From NCBI GenBank assembly GCA_963741985.1, contig CAVUKD010000004.1, positions 558,001 through 622,000 on the forward strand: DNA of 64,000 bases. Reading direction: 5' to 3'. Of the stretch, positions 8,130 to 15,405 are shown piece after piece (the stretch's first letter is position 1; every line of letters starts with the position of its first letter). A program made the translations under genes and the position numbers. The notes under the pieces are model-generated. The model did not search any database. It saw only the letters and a list, made by a program, of their open reading frames with translations, and had not been told where the DNA came from. This DNA is from Cryomorpha sp963741985. Its GTDB lineage: Bacteria > Bacteroidota > Bacteroidia > Flavobacteriales_D > Cryomorphaceae.

Positions 8130-10433
8130 TTAGTCAACCTCCTCTTTTTTCATTTGTAGCTTCAGCAAGCTGTACACTCCGAGGGCCGAAATCGCCAACA
8201 CTGTGATTTCTACCATCGTATCCATACCTCTGAAGTCAACGAGTATAACATTTACAACGTTTTTACCGTGCGCCAACGTATATGCATTTGCAGCGTAATA
8301 ACTACTTACATCCCGACTGAACGGTTCGCCAAGTACAGCCAGACAGATAAAAGTAATCAGTACCCCAAAACCTATAGAAAAAATTCCATCGCGAATCCGT
8401 GATCGTGTATCGGAAAGATTTAAATATTTCGGTAATCGGTAAAGAACCAATACAAAAAGGATTACTGTGAGCGTATCGATGGCAAATTGAGTCATGGCGA
8501 GGTCAGGCGCTCCGTAAAATACAAATATGATACACATGGCATAGCCCAAAACTCCCATTGCCGCGATGGCAGTGAGTCTTGATGAAGTAAATACCGTCAA
8601 TAAAATGGCGAGGAGCATAATGACAATAGTGCCCATTTCAAACATTGAGACTTCTTTAAGTTTCGAAAAATCCATGTAGATCAAGGGCTCCTCAAAAAGC
8701 TTAAAACCAATAATTCCAATGATAAAAATAAGTACGGTAAGAATATAGTAACGTACATATCCACTGTTAAAAAAACGTGTCCAGATGGTTGAAAGCCTTT
8801 TGAAAAAAAGCACAAAAAGATTCGTTAAAAATTTGGGAGCCAGGAAGTCAATTTTGGAAATCGTTTCTACTTTCTTTTGGGATGGTTTGAAAATGAAATA
8901 AAGTGAAAAGCCGGTGCCAATGGTTATCGCACTAAGCAAAAGTATAAGCGTAAACCCGTGCCAAAGCTGAATATGCGTGGTGAAATCTGATCCGAGAACA
9001 GCGGTTACAGCCGGAGCTACAAGGCTTTCGCCCAAAGAAGGTACCAATCCAAAAATAATTCCAAGAGAGCCAATAAGCACAGCCGGTGCCCAAATTAAGA
9101 ATGGCGATTTTCGGACTTCAGCTTCAGGTTGAGAAAGTTTTCTGAAAAATGGTTTTATACCTACCACAAATCCGGCATAGAGAAGGAATATATTGGTAAG
9201 GATGGCCAGAGCGGTAATCACTGCTTTTCCCCATGGTACACGAAGCGTGGCTTCGTAAATAAGATCCTTGCCCAGGAAACCAATCGATGGAGGAATACCG
9301 GCATTGGCGACAGCCCCTAAAAAACCTGCAATCGTTAAAGGGAGTAGCCATTTTCTCAGACCCGATAATTTGGTTACATCTCTCGTTCCCACAGCAAAAT
9401 CGATACCCCCGGCCACTAGAAACAAGGTAGCCTTATAAATAGCATGCACAAGTATAAAAAAGATTGCTGCGAGCATGGCAGCTTCCGAGCCGATGCCGAT
9501 TAAAAACACCAAAATACCCAGTGCAGAAATAGTGGAATATGCCAAAATACCTTTTAAATCCGTACGGAAAAGCGTGTGAAATGCACCAAAAATCATGGTT
9601 ATTCCGCCGATGATCATCAAGGTATTGTGCCAAAGAGGATCCCCCCCGAGTACCGGAGCCATGCGTAGCAAGAGATAAATCCCAGCTTTGACCATAGTGG
9701 CGGAGTGGAGATAGGTCGAAACCGGCGTAGGTGCTTTCATGGCACCAGGTAGCCAAAAATGGAATGGAAACTGAGCCGATTTCGTAAACGCCGCTCCGAA
9801 AATAAAGAATAGAATTAGCGCGTAATAAGGATGTTCAGAAAAAGAAATTCCCGATGAAAGCAACTCCTGAATCGAATAAGAGCCTCCAATCGAACCAATC
9901 AAAAGCGCACCCGCCAGAAACAAGACACCTCCAAAACCGGTGATTCCCATTGAGGTCAATGCAGCCTTGCGGCTTCCTTCATCATAATTTTTAAAGCCAA
10001 TCAGAAAAAATGATGTAATACTCGTAAGCTCCCAAAAAACCAGAATAGAAATCAGGTTATCGGCCAGAACCAGACCGAGCATTGATGCCATAAACATTGA
10101 CAAATACCCATAAAACCGGTCGAGATGGCCATGGTTTTTCAAATAGGCCACGGTGTATAAGAAGACCAGCGAACCAATACCGGTAATGAGTAAAGCGAAA
10201 ATTAACGAAAGCCCATCAAGCGTAAAATTCAGATCAACGCCGAAAGATGGAATCCAGTGATAGTTGAACTTAACAATCTCTCCACTGGTGATTTGCGGGA
10301 TAAATGAGCAAAAATAAACAAAGAGTACTATCGGAATGGCAGCATTCAGTAACGCTACTTTTCCTTTTAAAATTCTTCCGGCCGGAATCAGTATACAAGC
10401 GTGAATAAATCCAAGTAAAACTGCGATGAGCAT
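8130..10433 (-). CDS. mrpA: Mrp/Mnh Na+/H+ antiporter subunit A
   Basis: 767 residues, first gene of the seven-gene operon mrpABCDEFG (10433 to 4697). The N-terminal two thirds resemble NuoL, with LDGLSLIFALLITGIGSLVF, LLVFWELTSITSFFLIGF-like and STYLHSATMVKAGIYLLLRM. The C-terminal third carries the extra MrpA domains, including YGAPDLAMTQFAIDTLTVIL and VDFRGMDTMVEITVLAISAL. The complex exchanges cytoplasmic Na+ for H+ at the inner membrane, for salt and alkali tolerance; a complete set suits a marine organism. The gene is divergent from ferritin, sharing a 180-nt intergenic region. Confidence 0.95.
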   Translation of the reverse strand: MLIAVLLGFIHACILIPAGRILKGKVALLNAAIPIVLFVYFCSFIPQITSGEIVKFNYHWIPSFGVDLNFTLDGLSLIFALLITGIGSLVFLYTVAYLKNHGHLDRFYGYLSMFMASMLGLVLADNLISILVFWELTSITSFFLIGFKNYDEGSRKAALTSMGITGFGGVLFLAGALLIGSIGGSYSIQELLSSGISFSEHPYYALILFFIFGAAFTKSAQFPFHFWLPGAMKAPTPVSTYLHSATMVKAGIYLLLRMAPVLGGDPLWHNTLMIIGGITMIFGAFHTLFRTDLKGILAYSTISALGILVFLIGIGSEAAMLAAIFFILVHAIYKATLFLVAGGIDFAVGTRDVTKLSGLRKWLLPLTIAGFLGAVANAGIPPSIGFLGKDLIYEATLRVPWGKAVITALAILTNIFLLYAGFVVGIKPFFRKLSQPEAEVRKSPFLIWAPAVLIGSLGIIFGLVPSLGESLVAPAVTAVLGSDFTTHIQLWHGFTLILLLSAITIGTGFSLYFIFKPSQKKVETISKIDFLAPKFLTNLFVLFFKRLSTIWTRFFNSGYVRYYILTVLIFIIGIIGFKLFEEPLIYMDFSKLKEVSMFEMGTIVIMLLAILLTVFTSSRLTAIAAMGVLGYAMCIIFVFYGAPDLAMTQFAIDTLTVILFVLVLYRLPKYLNLSDTRSRIRDGIFSIGFGVLITFICLAVLGEPFSRDVSSYYAANAYTLAHGKNVVNVILVDFRGMDTMVEITVLAISALGVYSLLKLQMKKEEVD

Positions 10434-10551
10434 TATTTCCTTTCAAATTTTCAAGAATGGCGAATATACGGATAGAAGACTAAATTTTTAAAATAGAATT
10501 GAGATTCCCTTCTAAAAAATTGGATAAAGAAAAATTTTGAACAATGTGAAA

Positions 10552-10571
10552 ATCAACTTTGTTAAGTTGAT
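10552..10571. promoter_or_regulatory. Perfect palindrome upstream of ferritin (candidate operator)
   Basis: ATCAACTT (10552-10559), a 4-nt spacer TGTT, then AAGTTGAT (10564-10571): a perfect 8+8 inverted repeat about 43 nt before the ferritin ATG. A CAACTTTG box within it is one mismatch from the TAnnTTTG -7 consensus, so a bound repressor could block transcription. It could equally form an mRNA hairpin in the leader. Confidence 0.5.
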
Positions 10572-10613
10572 CAAACCAGGACAACCGAATAATAATAATC
10601 AAAAATTCGAATC

Positions 10614-11165
10614 ATGAACACAAATAGATTATCAAAAAGCACTGAAGACATACTCAATGGTCAGGTAATGAAGGAAGCACAGGCCGCCCAGATATATTTA
10701 TCTTACGGATGTTGGGCCGATAGCGAAGGTTATGCCGGAGTTTCCAACCTCCTATTTCGCCATGCACAGGAAGAGCGTGACCATATGATGAAAGTAATGG
10801 AATACATTATGAGCCGTGGCGGAAGAGCAGTAATTTCTGCACTTTCAGAACCTCCAAAAGATCCAAAAAATATCCAAGACTGTTTTGACAAGATATTCAA
10901 ACATGAGGTTGATAATACCAAAGCGATTTATAAAATCGTTTCACAAGCGCAAAAAGAAGAAGATTGGGCCACATGGAATTTTGGTCAGTGGTTTGTAAAA
11001 GAACAGATAGAAGAAGAGGCGCTTGTTATGGACATCATGGACAAACTGAAAGTAGCAGGCGGAAATAAAGCCACCAAGGAATCTTTACTTCTTTTTGACA
11101 CCTCAATGGGGGAGAAAGAAGATGACGCGGAGCTGGCGCGAAATTCGAGTGCTGAGAATCCGTAA
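10614..11165 (+). CDS. ftnA: Bacterial non-heme ferritin
   Basis: 183 residues, a four-helix ferritin. Ferroxidase-site residues are recognisable: Glu in QVMKEAQAAQIYLSY, E and H in HAQEERDHMMKVMEYI (ExxH), and Glu in the last helix (VKEQIEEEALVMDIMDKL). It stores iron as ferric mineral in the cytoplasm and limits Fenton chemistry. The last 20 residues are acidic and not part of the fold. It is a single-gene transcript with a palindromic candidate operator upstream and a hairpin terminator at 11235-11271. Confidence 0.94.
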   Translation: MNTNRLSKSTEDILNGQVMKEAQAAQIYLSYGCWADSEGYAGVSNLLFRHAQEERDHMMKVMEYIMSRGGRAVISALSEPPKDPKNIQDCFDKIFKHEVDNTKAIYKIVSQAQKEEDWATWNFGQWFVKEQIEEEALVMDIMDKLKVAGGNKATKESLLLFDTSMGEKEDDAELARNSSAENP

Positions 11166-11234
11166 ATAAATGATTTTATGACTTTTTCCGATTTTAAAAT
11201 GCATTAGTTCAATTGTATAAATTTGGACTATGAA

Positions 11235-11271
11235 CCGGGAAGTTGGCCCTTTGGGTGGGCTTCCCTTTTTT
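11235..11271 (+). terminator. Rho-independent terminator after ferritin
   Basis: GGGAAG and CTTCCC close a hairpin whose inner part also pairs (CCC with GGG), followed by six T. It lies 70 nt after the ferritin stop. Confidence 0.75.
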
Positions 11272-11406
11272 ATTGATTTACCGATTCTTTCTTTTCTATC
11301 TTTCGCTCAAGCCAATTAAAAATATGAATGACAGTTTTGAGTTGAAGAAGTTCCATGGCATTATCTTCCCAAAACTTTATAGATATTTACAGCTCAATTC
11401 AAACGG

Positions 11407-12186
11407 ATGTCGATCGAAGTCAGAACCGTAAATGTAACCCGCTACATCACCCCACTTCGCGAAGGCGGCTCCCTGCCGGCAGTTGCTGAGGCCGATGATG
11501 ATTTTAAGTATGTCTTAAAATTTCGCGGAGCCGGTCATGGTGTTAAAGCACTCATTGCCGAATTGCTCGGTGGCGAAATAGCGCGTTTACTTGGATTGCG
11601 AATCCCAGAAATCGTTTTTGCAAATCTCGACGAAGCTTTCGGGCGCTCAGAAGGAGACGAAGAAATCCAGGATTTACTGAAGGCAAGCCAAGGCCTTAAT
11701 CTCGGTCTCCACTTTTTGTCGGGTGCCATCACCTTCGACCCGGCAGCTGTCAAGGCCGACCCAGAATTTGCATCAGCGGTGGTATGGCTCGACGCCTTCA
11801 CAACCAATATAGACCGTACCGTGCGCAATACGAATATGCTTCTTTGGCACGAGGAATTGTGGTTGATCGATCAGGGTGCCTCGTTCTATTTTCATCACAG
11901 CTGGGACCAATGGGAAAAACACGCCACAAGTGCTTTTCCGCTGATAAAAGACCATGTACTTCTCCCACAAGCGAGCGAATTGAATCAAGTCGACGCCGAA
12001 TTCCATAAAATTCTCACATCCGAAAAGATTCATGAAATCATAAATCTTATTCCCGACGATTGGCTACTTTGGGCCGATTCAGAGCTCAATCCACAGGAAA
12101 TTCGTGCAGTCTATTTCGAATTCCTCGCCCGCCGCCTGGCCCATTCCGAAACCTTTGTAAAACAAGCCATTGATGCAAGAGGTTAA
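11407..12186 (+). CDS. HipA-like kinase family protein
   Basis: 259 residues, shorter than HipA (about 440). It matches the compact HipA-like kinase family: an ATP-lysine candidate K38 in YVLKFRGAGHG, then ELLGGEIARLLGLRIPE. The catalytic loop is NIDRTVRNTN (D136, N141), and the DFG-like metal motif is LIDQG (D155), followed by ASFYFHHSW. HipA proteins phosphorylate Ser/Thr, classically on glutamyl-tRNA synthetase, and act as toxins; the target of this compact family is unknown to me. There is no HipB-like DNA-binding partner. Instead a DUF3037 gene follows with a 14-nt overlap, implying co-translation and joint function. Kinase fold: confident. Toxin role: unproven. Confidence 0.82.
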   Translation: MSIEVRTVNVTRYITPLREGGSLPAVAEADDDFKYVLKFRGAGHGVKALIAELLGGEIARLLGLRIPEIVFANLDEAFGRSEGDEEIQDLLKASQGLNLGLHFLSGAITFDPAAVKADPEFASAVVWLDAFTTNIDRTVRNTNMLLWHEELWLIDQGASFYFHHSWDQWEKHATSAFPLIKDHVLLPQASELNQVDAEFHKILTSEKIHEIINLIPDDWLLWADSELNPQEIRAVYFEFLARRLAHSETFVKQAIDARG

Positions 12187-12556
12187 ATTTTATGAATACG
12201 CGGTCATTCGGATTGTGCCACGCGTTGAGCGCGAAGAGTTTTTCAATGTGGGTATTATTCTATATTCAAATAGTGCCAAATATCTGAAATCAAAGATTCA
12301 ATTAAATGAAAATAAGTTGAACTGCTTTGAGCATGAACTCAACCTTAAAGAACTGAAAAACAACCTTGACTCTTTCGAAAAAATCTGTCTTGGCGATCAC
12401 ACTCACACCGCTATTGCTACCGAAGATATGGCTTCGCGCTTCCGTTGGTTAACCGCAGCTCGAAGTTCTTCAATCCAAACATCACGTCCACACGTCGGCT
12501 CAAGTAGTGATCTCGACCTAACCCTGGAGCGGCTTTTTCAAGAAATTGTGATTTAG
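12173..12556 (+). CDS. DUF3037 protein, partner of the HipA-like kinase
   Basis: 127 residues from the ATG at 12173; a TTG just before it would add one residue. The start FYEYAVIRIVPRVEREEFFNVGIILYS is the DUF3037 signature. The rest is mixed helix and strand, with ATEDMASRFRWLTAARSSSIQ near residue 82. There is no signal peptide or DNA-binding motif. Biochemical role is unknown. The gene overlaps the kinase gene by 14 nt, and from memory this neighbour pair recurs in many bacteria. It could be a substrate, inhibitor or antitoxin of the kinase; the sequence alone does not decide. Confidence 0.83.
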   Translation: MQEVKFYEYAVIRIVPRVEREEFFNVGIILYSNSAKYLKSKIQLNENKLNCFEHELNLKELKNNLDSFEKICLGDHTHTAIATEDMASRFRWLTAARSSSIQTSRPHVGSSSDLDLTLERLFQEIVI

Positions 12557-12602
12557 TCCATTAAAATAATTTATACCTTTCCATTCATAAACCTTAATCG
12601 CC

Positions 12603-13034
12603 ATGGAAAATAAAAAGTCTGTCCCCGTTTGGTATTACTTTATTGTAAGCCTTCTGCTTATCTGGAATATTATTGGAATAGTAACTCTTACCGGTCAAGT
12701 CACCCTTACCAAAGATGCGATGGCGATGATGACCCCCGAAGAACAACAATTTTATATCGACATGCCTATGTGGGTCACCTGGGCTTTTGCGCTGGCAGTT
12801 TTCGGTGGTACTTTCGGCTGTATCGCCCTCTTGGCCCGGCGTAAATGGGCACGACCTTTTCTAATTTTATCGCTTATAGGCGTATTGGTTCAAATTACAT
12901 ACAATCTCGCTTTAGGCAATGGTTTGCAAGTATTCGGAGGCGGCGCCATAGTTCTGCCGCTTTTCACACTTGCCATCGCTATTTTTCTGGTATGGCTATC
13001 CGGTGCAGGTATTCGCAAGGGTTGGTTAAGTTGA
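12603..13034 (+). CDS. Small four-helix membrane protein, function unknown
   Basis: 143 residues with four predicted helices (about 8-30, 58-80, 84-103 and 112-135) and conserved pieces DAMAMMTPEEQQFYIDMPMW and ARRKWARPFLILSLIGVLVQ. Similar proteins in Flavobacteria are often labelled 'sugar transporter', but nothing in the sequence supports sugar transport. It ends in RKGWLS, typical of the family. It starts 46 nt after the DUF3037 gene, in the same direction, so it could be on the same transcript, though I see no functional link. Confidence 0.75.
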   Translation: MENKKSVPVWYYFIVSLLLIWNIIGIVTLTGQVTLTKDAMAMMTPEEQQFYIDMPMWVTWAFALAVFGGTFGCIALLARRKWARPFLILSLIGVLVQITYNLALGNGLQVFGGGAIVLPLFTLAIAIFLVWLSGAGIRKGWLS

Positions 13035-13118
13035 TTTGCTATCCATTGGTTTAGCCTTTCGGCAAAAGGATTTCGTATTTCGACTCCTTCTGCCGCGAGG
13101 CTTGATTACCTTTGCCCC

Positions 13119-13355
13119 ATGCATCCCCAAGGATTAAAACCTGAATTACTCACCGGCCTTGTAAATACCAATATGCCTTTCGGCAAATACAAAGGCCGAA
13201 AAATCTGCGACTTACCAACTTTCTATCTCGAATGGTTCAAGACACAAGGTTTTCCGAAAGGAAAACTCGGCGAAATGCTCGAAACGGCTTATGAGATTAA
13301 AACCAATGGGTTGGAAGAAATTCTGGTTCAGTTGAAACGGATGAATAGGAAGTAA
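13119..13355 (+). CDS. DUF3820 family protein
   Basis: 78 residues. The central MPFGKYKGRKICDLPTFYLEW is the DUF3820 motif, a small cytoplasmic domain sometimes labelled a quorum-sensing-regulated virulence factor and also found fused to exonucleases. The C-terminal half is a helix rich in Lys and Glu. The true role in Bacteroidota is not known. It is transcribed alone or with the membrane protein gene 84 nt upstream. Confidence 0.8.
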   Translation: MHPQGLKPELLTGLVNTNMPFGKYKGRKICDLPTFYLEWFKTQGFPKGKLGEMLETAYEIKTNGLEEILVQLKRMNRK

Positions 13356-13500
13356 ATAAGGGTCAAATACGGAAATTATTCTCCAACGGTACCACGCTTT
13401 ACAATCCCTCGGTAGGCGGGTTAAGAAAACGTTTACTATAATTTTATTCGCTCCCCGAACAAAATCGCCTATTTCAAGTTTGACAGATAAAGAACCTTGT

Positions 13501-14418
13501 ATGGAATCAAAAGAGTGGAATATAGAAAACAGTTCTTCCCTCGCAGGAAAAACAGCTATAGTGACCGGAGCGAATACCGGTTTGGGATTTGAAACTGCAA
13601 AAGCCTTTGCCGATAAAGGCGCCAAGGTTATTATGGCCTGCCGCAATATGGACAAAGCTGCCGAAGCGAAAAATAAGATTCTTGCCGATTTGCCAGATTC
13701 AAATATTAAAATCATGGAAATCGACCTCTCTAAGTTGGATTCGGTTCGTGATTTTGCTTCAAAATTCAATCTGGAATTCAGTCATCTCGATATTCTGGTA
13801 AACAATGCCGGGGTAATGATGCCACCATATACAATGACCGACGATGGCTTCGAACTGCAATATGAGGCCAACTATCTCGGCCACTTTTTGCTTACCGGTT
13901 TGCTATTGCGAAAGCTTGAAAATGCCGATGCCGCTCGTGTGGTTTCACTGAGCAGTCTTGCTCACGAGTGGGGAGAAATCTACTTTCACGACATGCAATT
14001 CAAGCAAAAATACGACAAACGTAAATCTTACGGACAGAGCAAACTGGCCTGCCTAATGTTTGCATACGAACTGGAACGACGCTTGCGGAAAGCGGGGAGC
14101 AAAATCCAATCGCTTGCGGCTCATCCCGGTATCGCCGACACAGAGCTATCACGCTATCTTCCTTTCCTTTTGCGGTTTATTTCACCTCTTATTGTACCTT
14201 TTATTGCACAAAAACCAAAGGCCGGTGCACAACCTGAAATCCGCGCTTCTCTTGACAGATCACTTCCCGGAGGCACCTTTGTTGGCCCCGATGGGCCCGA
14301 TCAATACAAAGGAAAACCCGTGGTCGTCGATTCAAATTCAAGATCGAAGGATGAGGAAGTCGCGGGTCGATTGTGGGCTGTTTCTGAGAAAGATGCAGGG
14401 ATTGCATATTTGGATTGA
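13501..14418 (+). CDS. Short-chain dehydrogenase, retinol dehydrogenase/protochlorophyllide reductase-like
   Basis: 305 residues from the ATG at 13501. An upstream TTG at 13480 gives a longer frame, but the ATG is preferred. Classical SDR features are present: TGANTGLG dinucleotide motif near residue 24, an arginine after the second strand (MACRN) suggesting NADP(H), NNAGVMMPP, and the catalytic YGQSK with Y177 and K181. The length and the PPYTMTDDGFELQYEANYLGHF stretch fit the retinol dehydrogenase/WWOX-like group. The substrate cannot be told. It is a single gene. Confidence 0.87.
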   Translation: MESKEWNIENSSSLAGKTAIVTGANTGLGFETAKAFADKGAKVIMACRNMDKAAEAKNKILADLPDSNIKIMEIDLSKLDSVRDFASKFNLEFSHLDILVNNAGVMMPPYTMTDDGFELQYEANYLGHFLLTGLLLRKLENADAARVVSLSSLAHEWGEIYFHDMQFKQKYDKRKSYGQSKLACLMFAYELERRLRKAGSKIQSLAAHPGIADTELSRYLPFLLRFISPLIVPFIAQKPKAGAQPEIRASLDRSLPGGTFVGPDGPDQYKGKPVVVDSNSRSKDEEVAGRLWAVSEKDAGIAYLD

Positions 14419-14484
14419 GGGAAAATAGCTTGGTTTTAAAAAATAGCAAGCTGCTATCCAATTTTGAAAGTCACGATATTTCTG

Positions 14485-14643
14485 TCAGCTATCGCCATAT
14501 TTTTCAATTAGTTCTTGGATCAAATTATCAAATAGTCTAAAACCTTTGTTCACTAATAGGAGGATTTTACTAAGAACATCAGAAAGCAATCCCTCATTAC
14601 CAGAAATCAAGATTATTCCAATAGTGCCTATTATATTATCAGG
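14485..14643 (-). pseudogene. Fragment of a DUF3368/PIN-like toxin gene
   Basis: About 52 codons in the minus frame, ending in TGA at 14485-14487. The pieces IIGTIGIILISGNEGLLSDV and VNKGFRLFDNLIQELIEKYG resemble the C-terminus of DUF3368 proteins (PIN-fold RNase relatives, usually toxins), which typically read TGTLG ... AKKxGLI ... GFRLS. A stop lies immediately upstream in frame, and the N-terminal catalytic part is absent. It is therefore a remnant. Similarity judged by eye only. Confidence 0.45.
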
Positions 14644-14694
14644 TCAAACAAGTAAGAAACATCATAGTGAAGTATCAATTAAACTTAAACAGAG

Positions 14695-14909
14695 ATGAAG
14701 AATACTCATAAATATGCCATCATCATAAATTGGAGCAAAGCAAATAATGCCTATATCGCTGAAGTACCTGAATTAGCAGGGTGTGCGGCCGGCGGAGATA
14801 CCTATGCCAAAGCTCTAATATTGAAGTGATAATAGACGAATGGATGGAAACAGCCAAAATAAAAGGCAAAAAAATTCTAAAACCTAATGGAAAGCTCATC
14901 TCCATGTAA
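14695..14909 (+). pseudogene. HicB-like antitoxin gene broken by a 1-nt frameshift
   Basis: From the ATG at 14695 the frame reads MKNTHKYAIIINWSKANNAY, then IAEVPELAGCAAGGDTYAKA, a textbook HicB-like domain start, and runs into TGA after 44 codons. Shifting the frame by one near 14817 restores the expected second half (EVIIDEWMETAKIKGKKILK ... GKLISM) to a stop at 14907-14909. A single lost base explains this. No HicA toxin gene is visible next to it. Antitoxin HicB normally neutralises the mRNA-cutting HicA; this copy is probably dead unless the frameshift is a sequencing error. Confidence 0.82.
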
Positions 14910-14993
14910 TGAATACACCTTCTTCAGCCTTCTGTTTTGATGCATAGCAAGTGCAGAGAACCTCTTCTCATTATTTTCGTAAATTTGCCGCCT

Positions 14994-15308
14994 ATGCGAT
15001 TTACTGCCTTCGTATTCTCAGTTTATATCTTCGCCTTAGCACTTATGCCATGTGGCGATAGCGCGGATCATTCCCACGAAAGTGAAAATCAAATCGCAAT
15101 AACGCAAACCCACAACGACCCTGCCGAGCACCAAGCCGATATGTGCAGTCCTTTTTGCCTTTGCCAATGCTGCCAGACAAGCGTAGTAAAACTCAGTTTG
15201 GCTTTTATTCCCAACTTGTCGGCTGAATTTATATCGGTTAAATCCAACTATACCCGCAATTTCCAAAGCGGTTTTCCAGCCGGTATTTTGCAGCCGCCAA
15301 GAGCATAA
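14994..15308 (+). CDS. DUF6660 family protein, metal-efflux associated
   Basis: 104 residues from the ATG at 14994; an earlier ATG at 14937 adds 19 residues that would spoil the signal peptide. The protein has an export signal (RFTAFVFSVYIFALALMPCG), a His/Asp-rich linker with several HxH-like groups (DHSHESE, THNDPAEH), and a Cys cluster CSPFCLCQCCQTS, then ends LQPPRA. The His and Cys clusters suggest metal binding in the periplasm. This family is often found directly before CzcA/CusA genes, as here (97 nt upstream). Function is inferred from context only. Confidence 0.78.
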   Translation: MRFTAFVFSVYIFALALMPCGDSADHSHESENQIAITQTHNDPAEHQADMCSPFCLCQCCQTSVVKLSLAFIPNLSAEFISVKSNYTRNFQSGFPAGILQPPRA

Positions 15309-15405
15309 TTCAGTTTTTCAACGGGATACCTCTATCCTATCGCTTCGGTCAAAATCCATTTTGATCGGCATTTATAAATTCAAATACTGAATTAATTCAT
15401 CTTAT

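Noticed and set aside
12603..13034. Sugar transporter annotation used for this family
   Set aside because: Four short helices and no transporter motif; the label is not supported by the sequence.
13212..13769. 185-codon minus-strand frame
   Set aside because: Antisense to the DUF3820 gene and the start of the SDR gene, both of which have clear family motifs; no motif in the antisense product.
14980..14987. TAAATTTG, an exact -7 box 6 nt before the DUF6660 ATG
   Set aside because: No -33 TTG at 17-23 nt upstream, and it would make the transcript leaderless; not enough to call a promoter.
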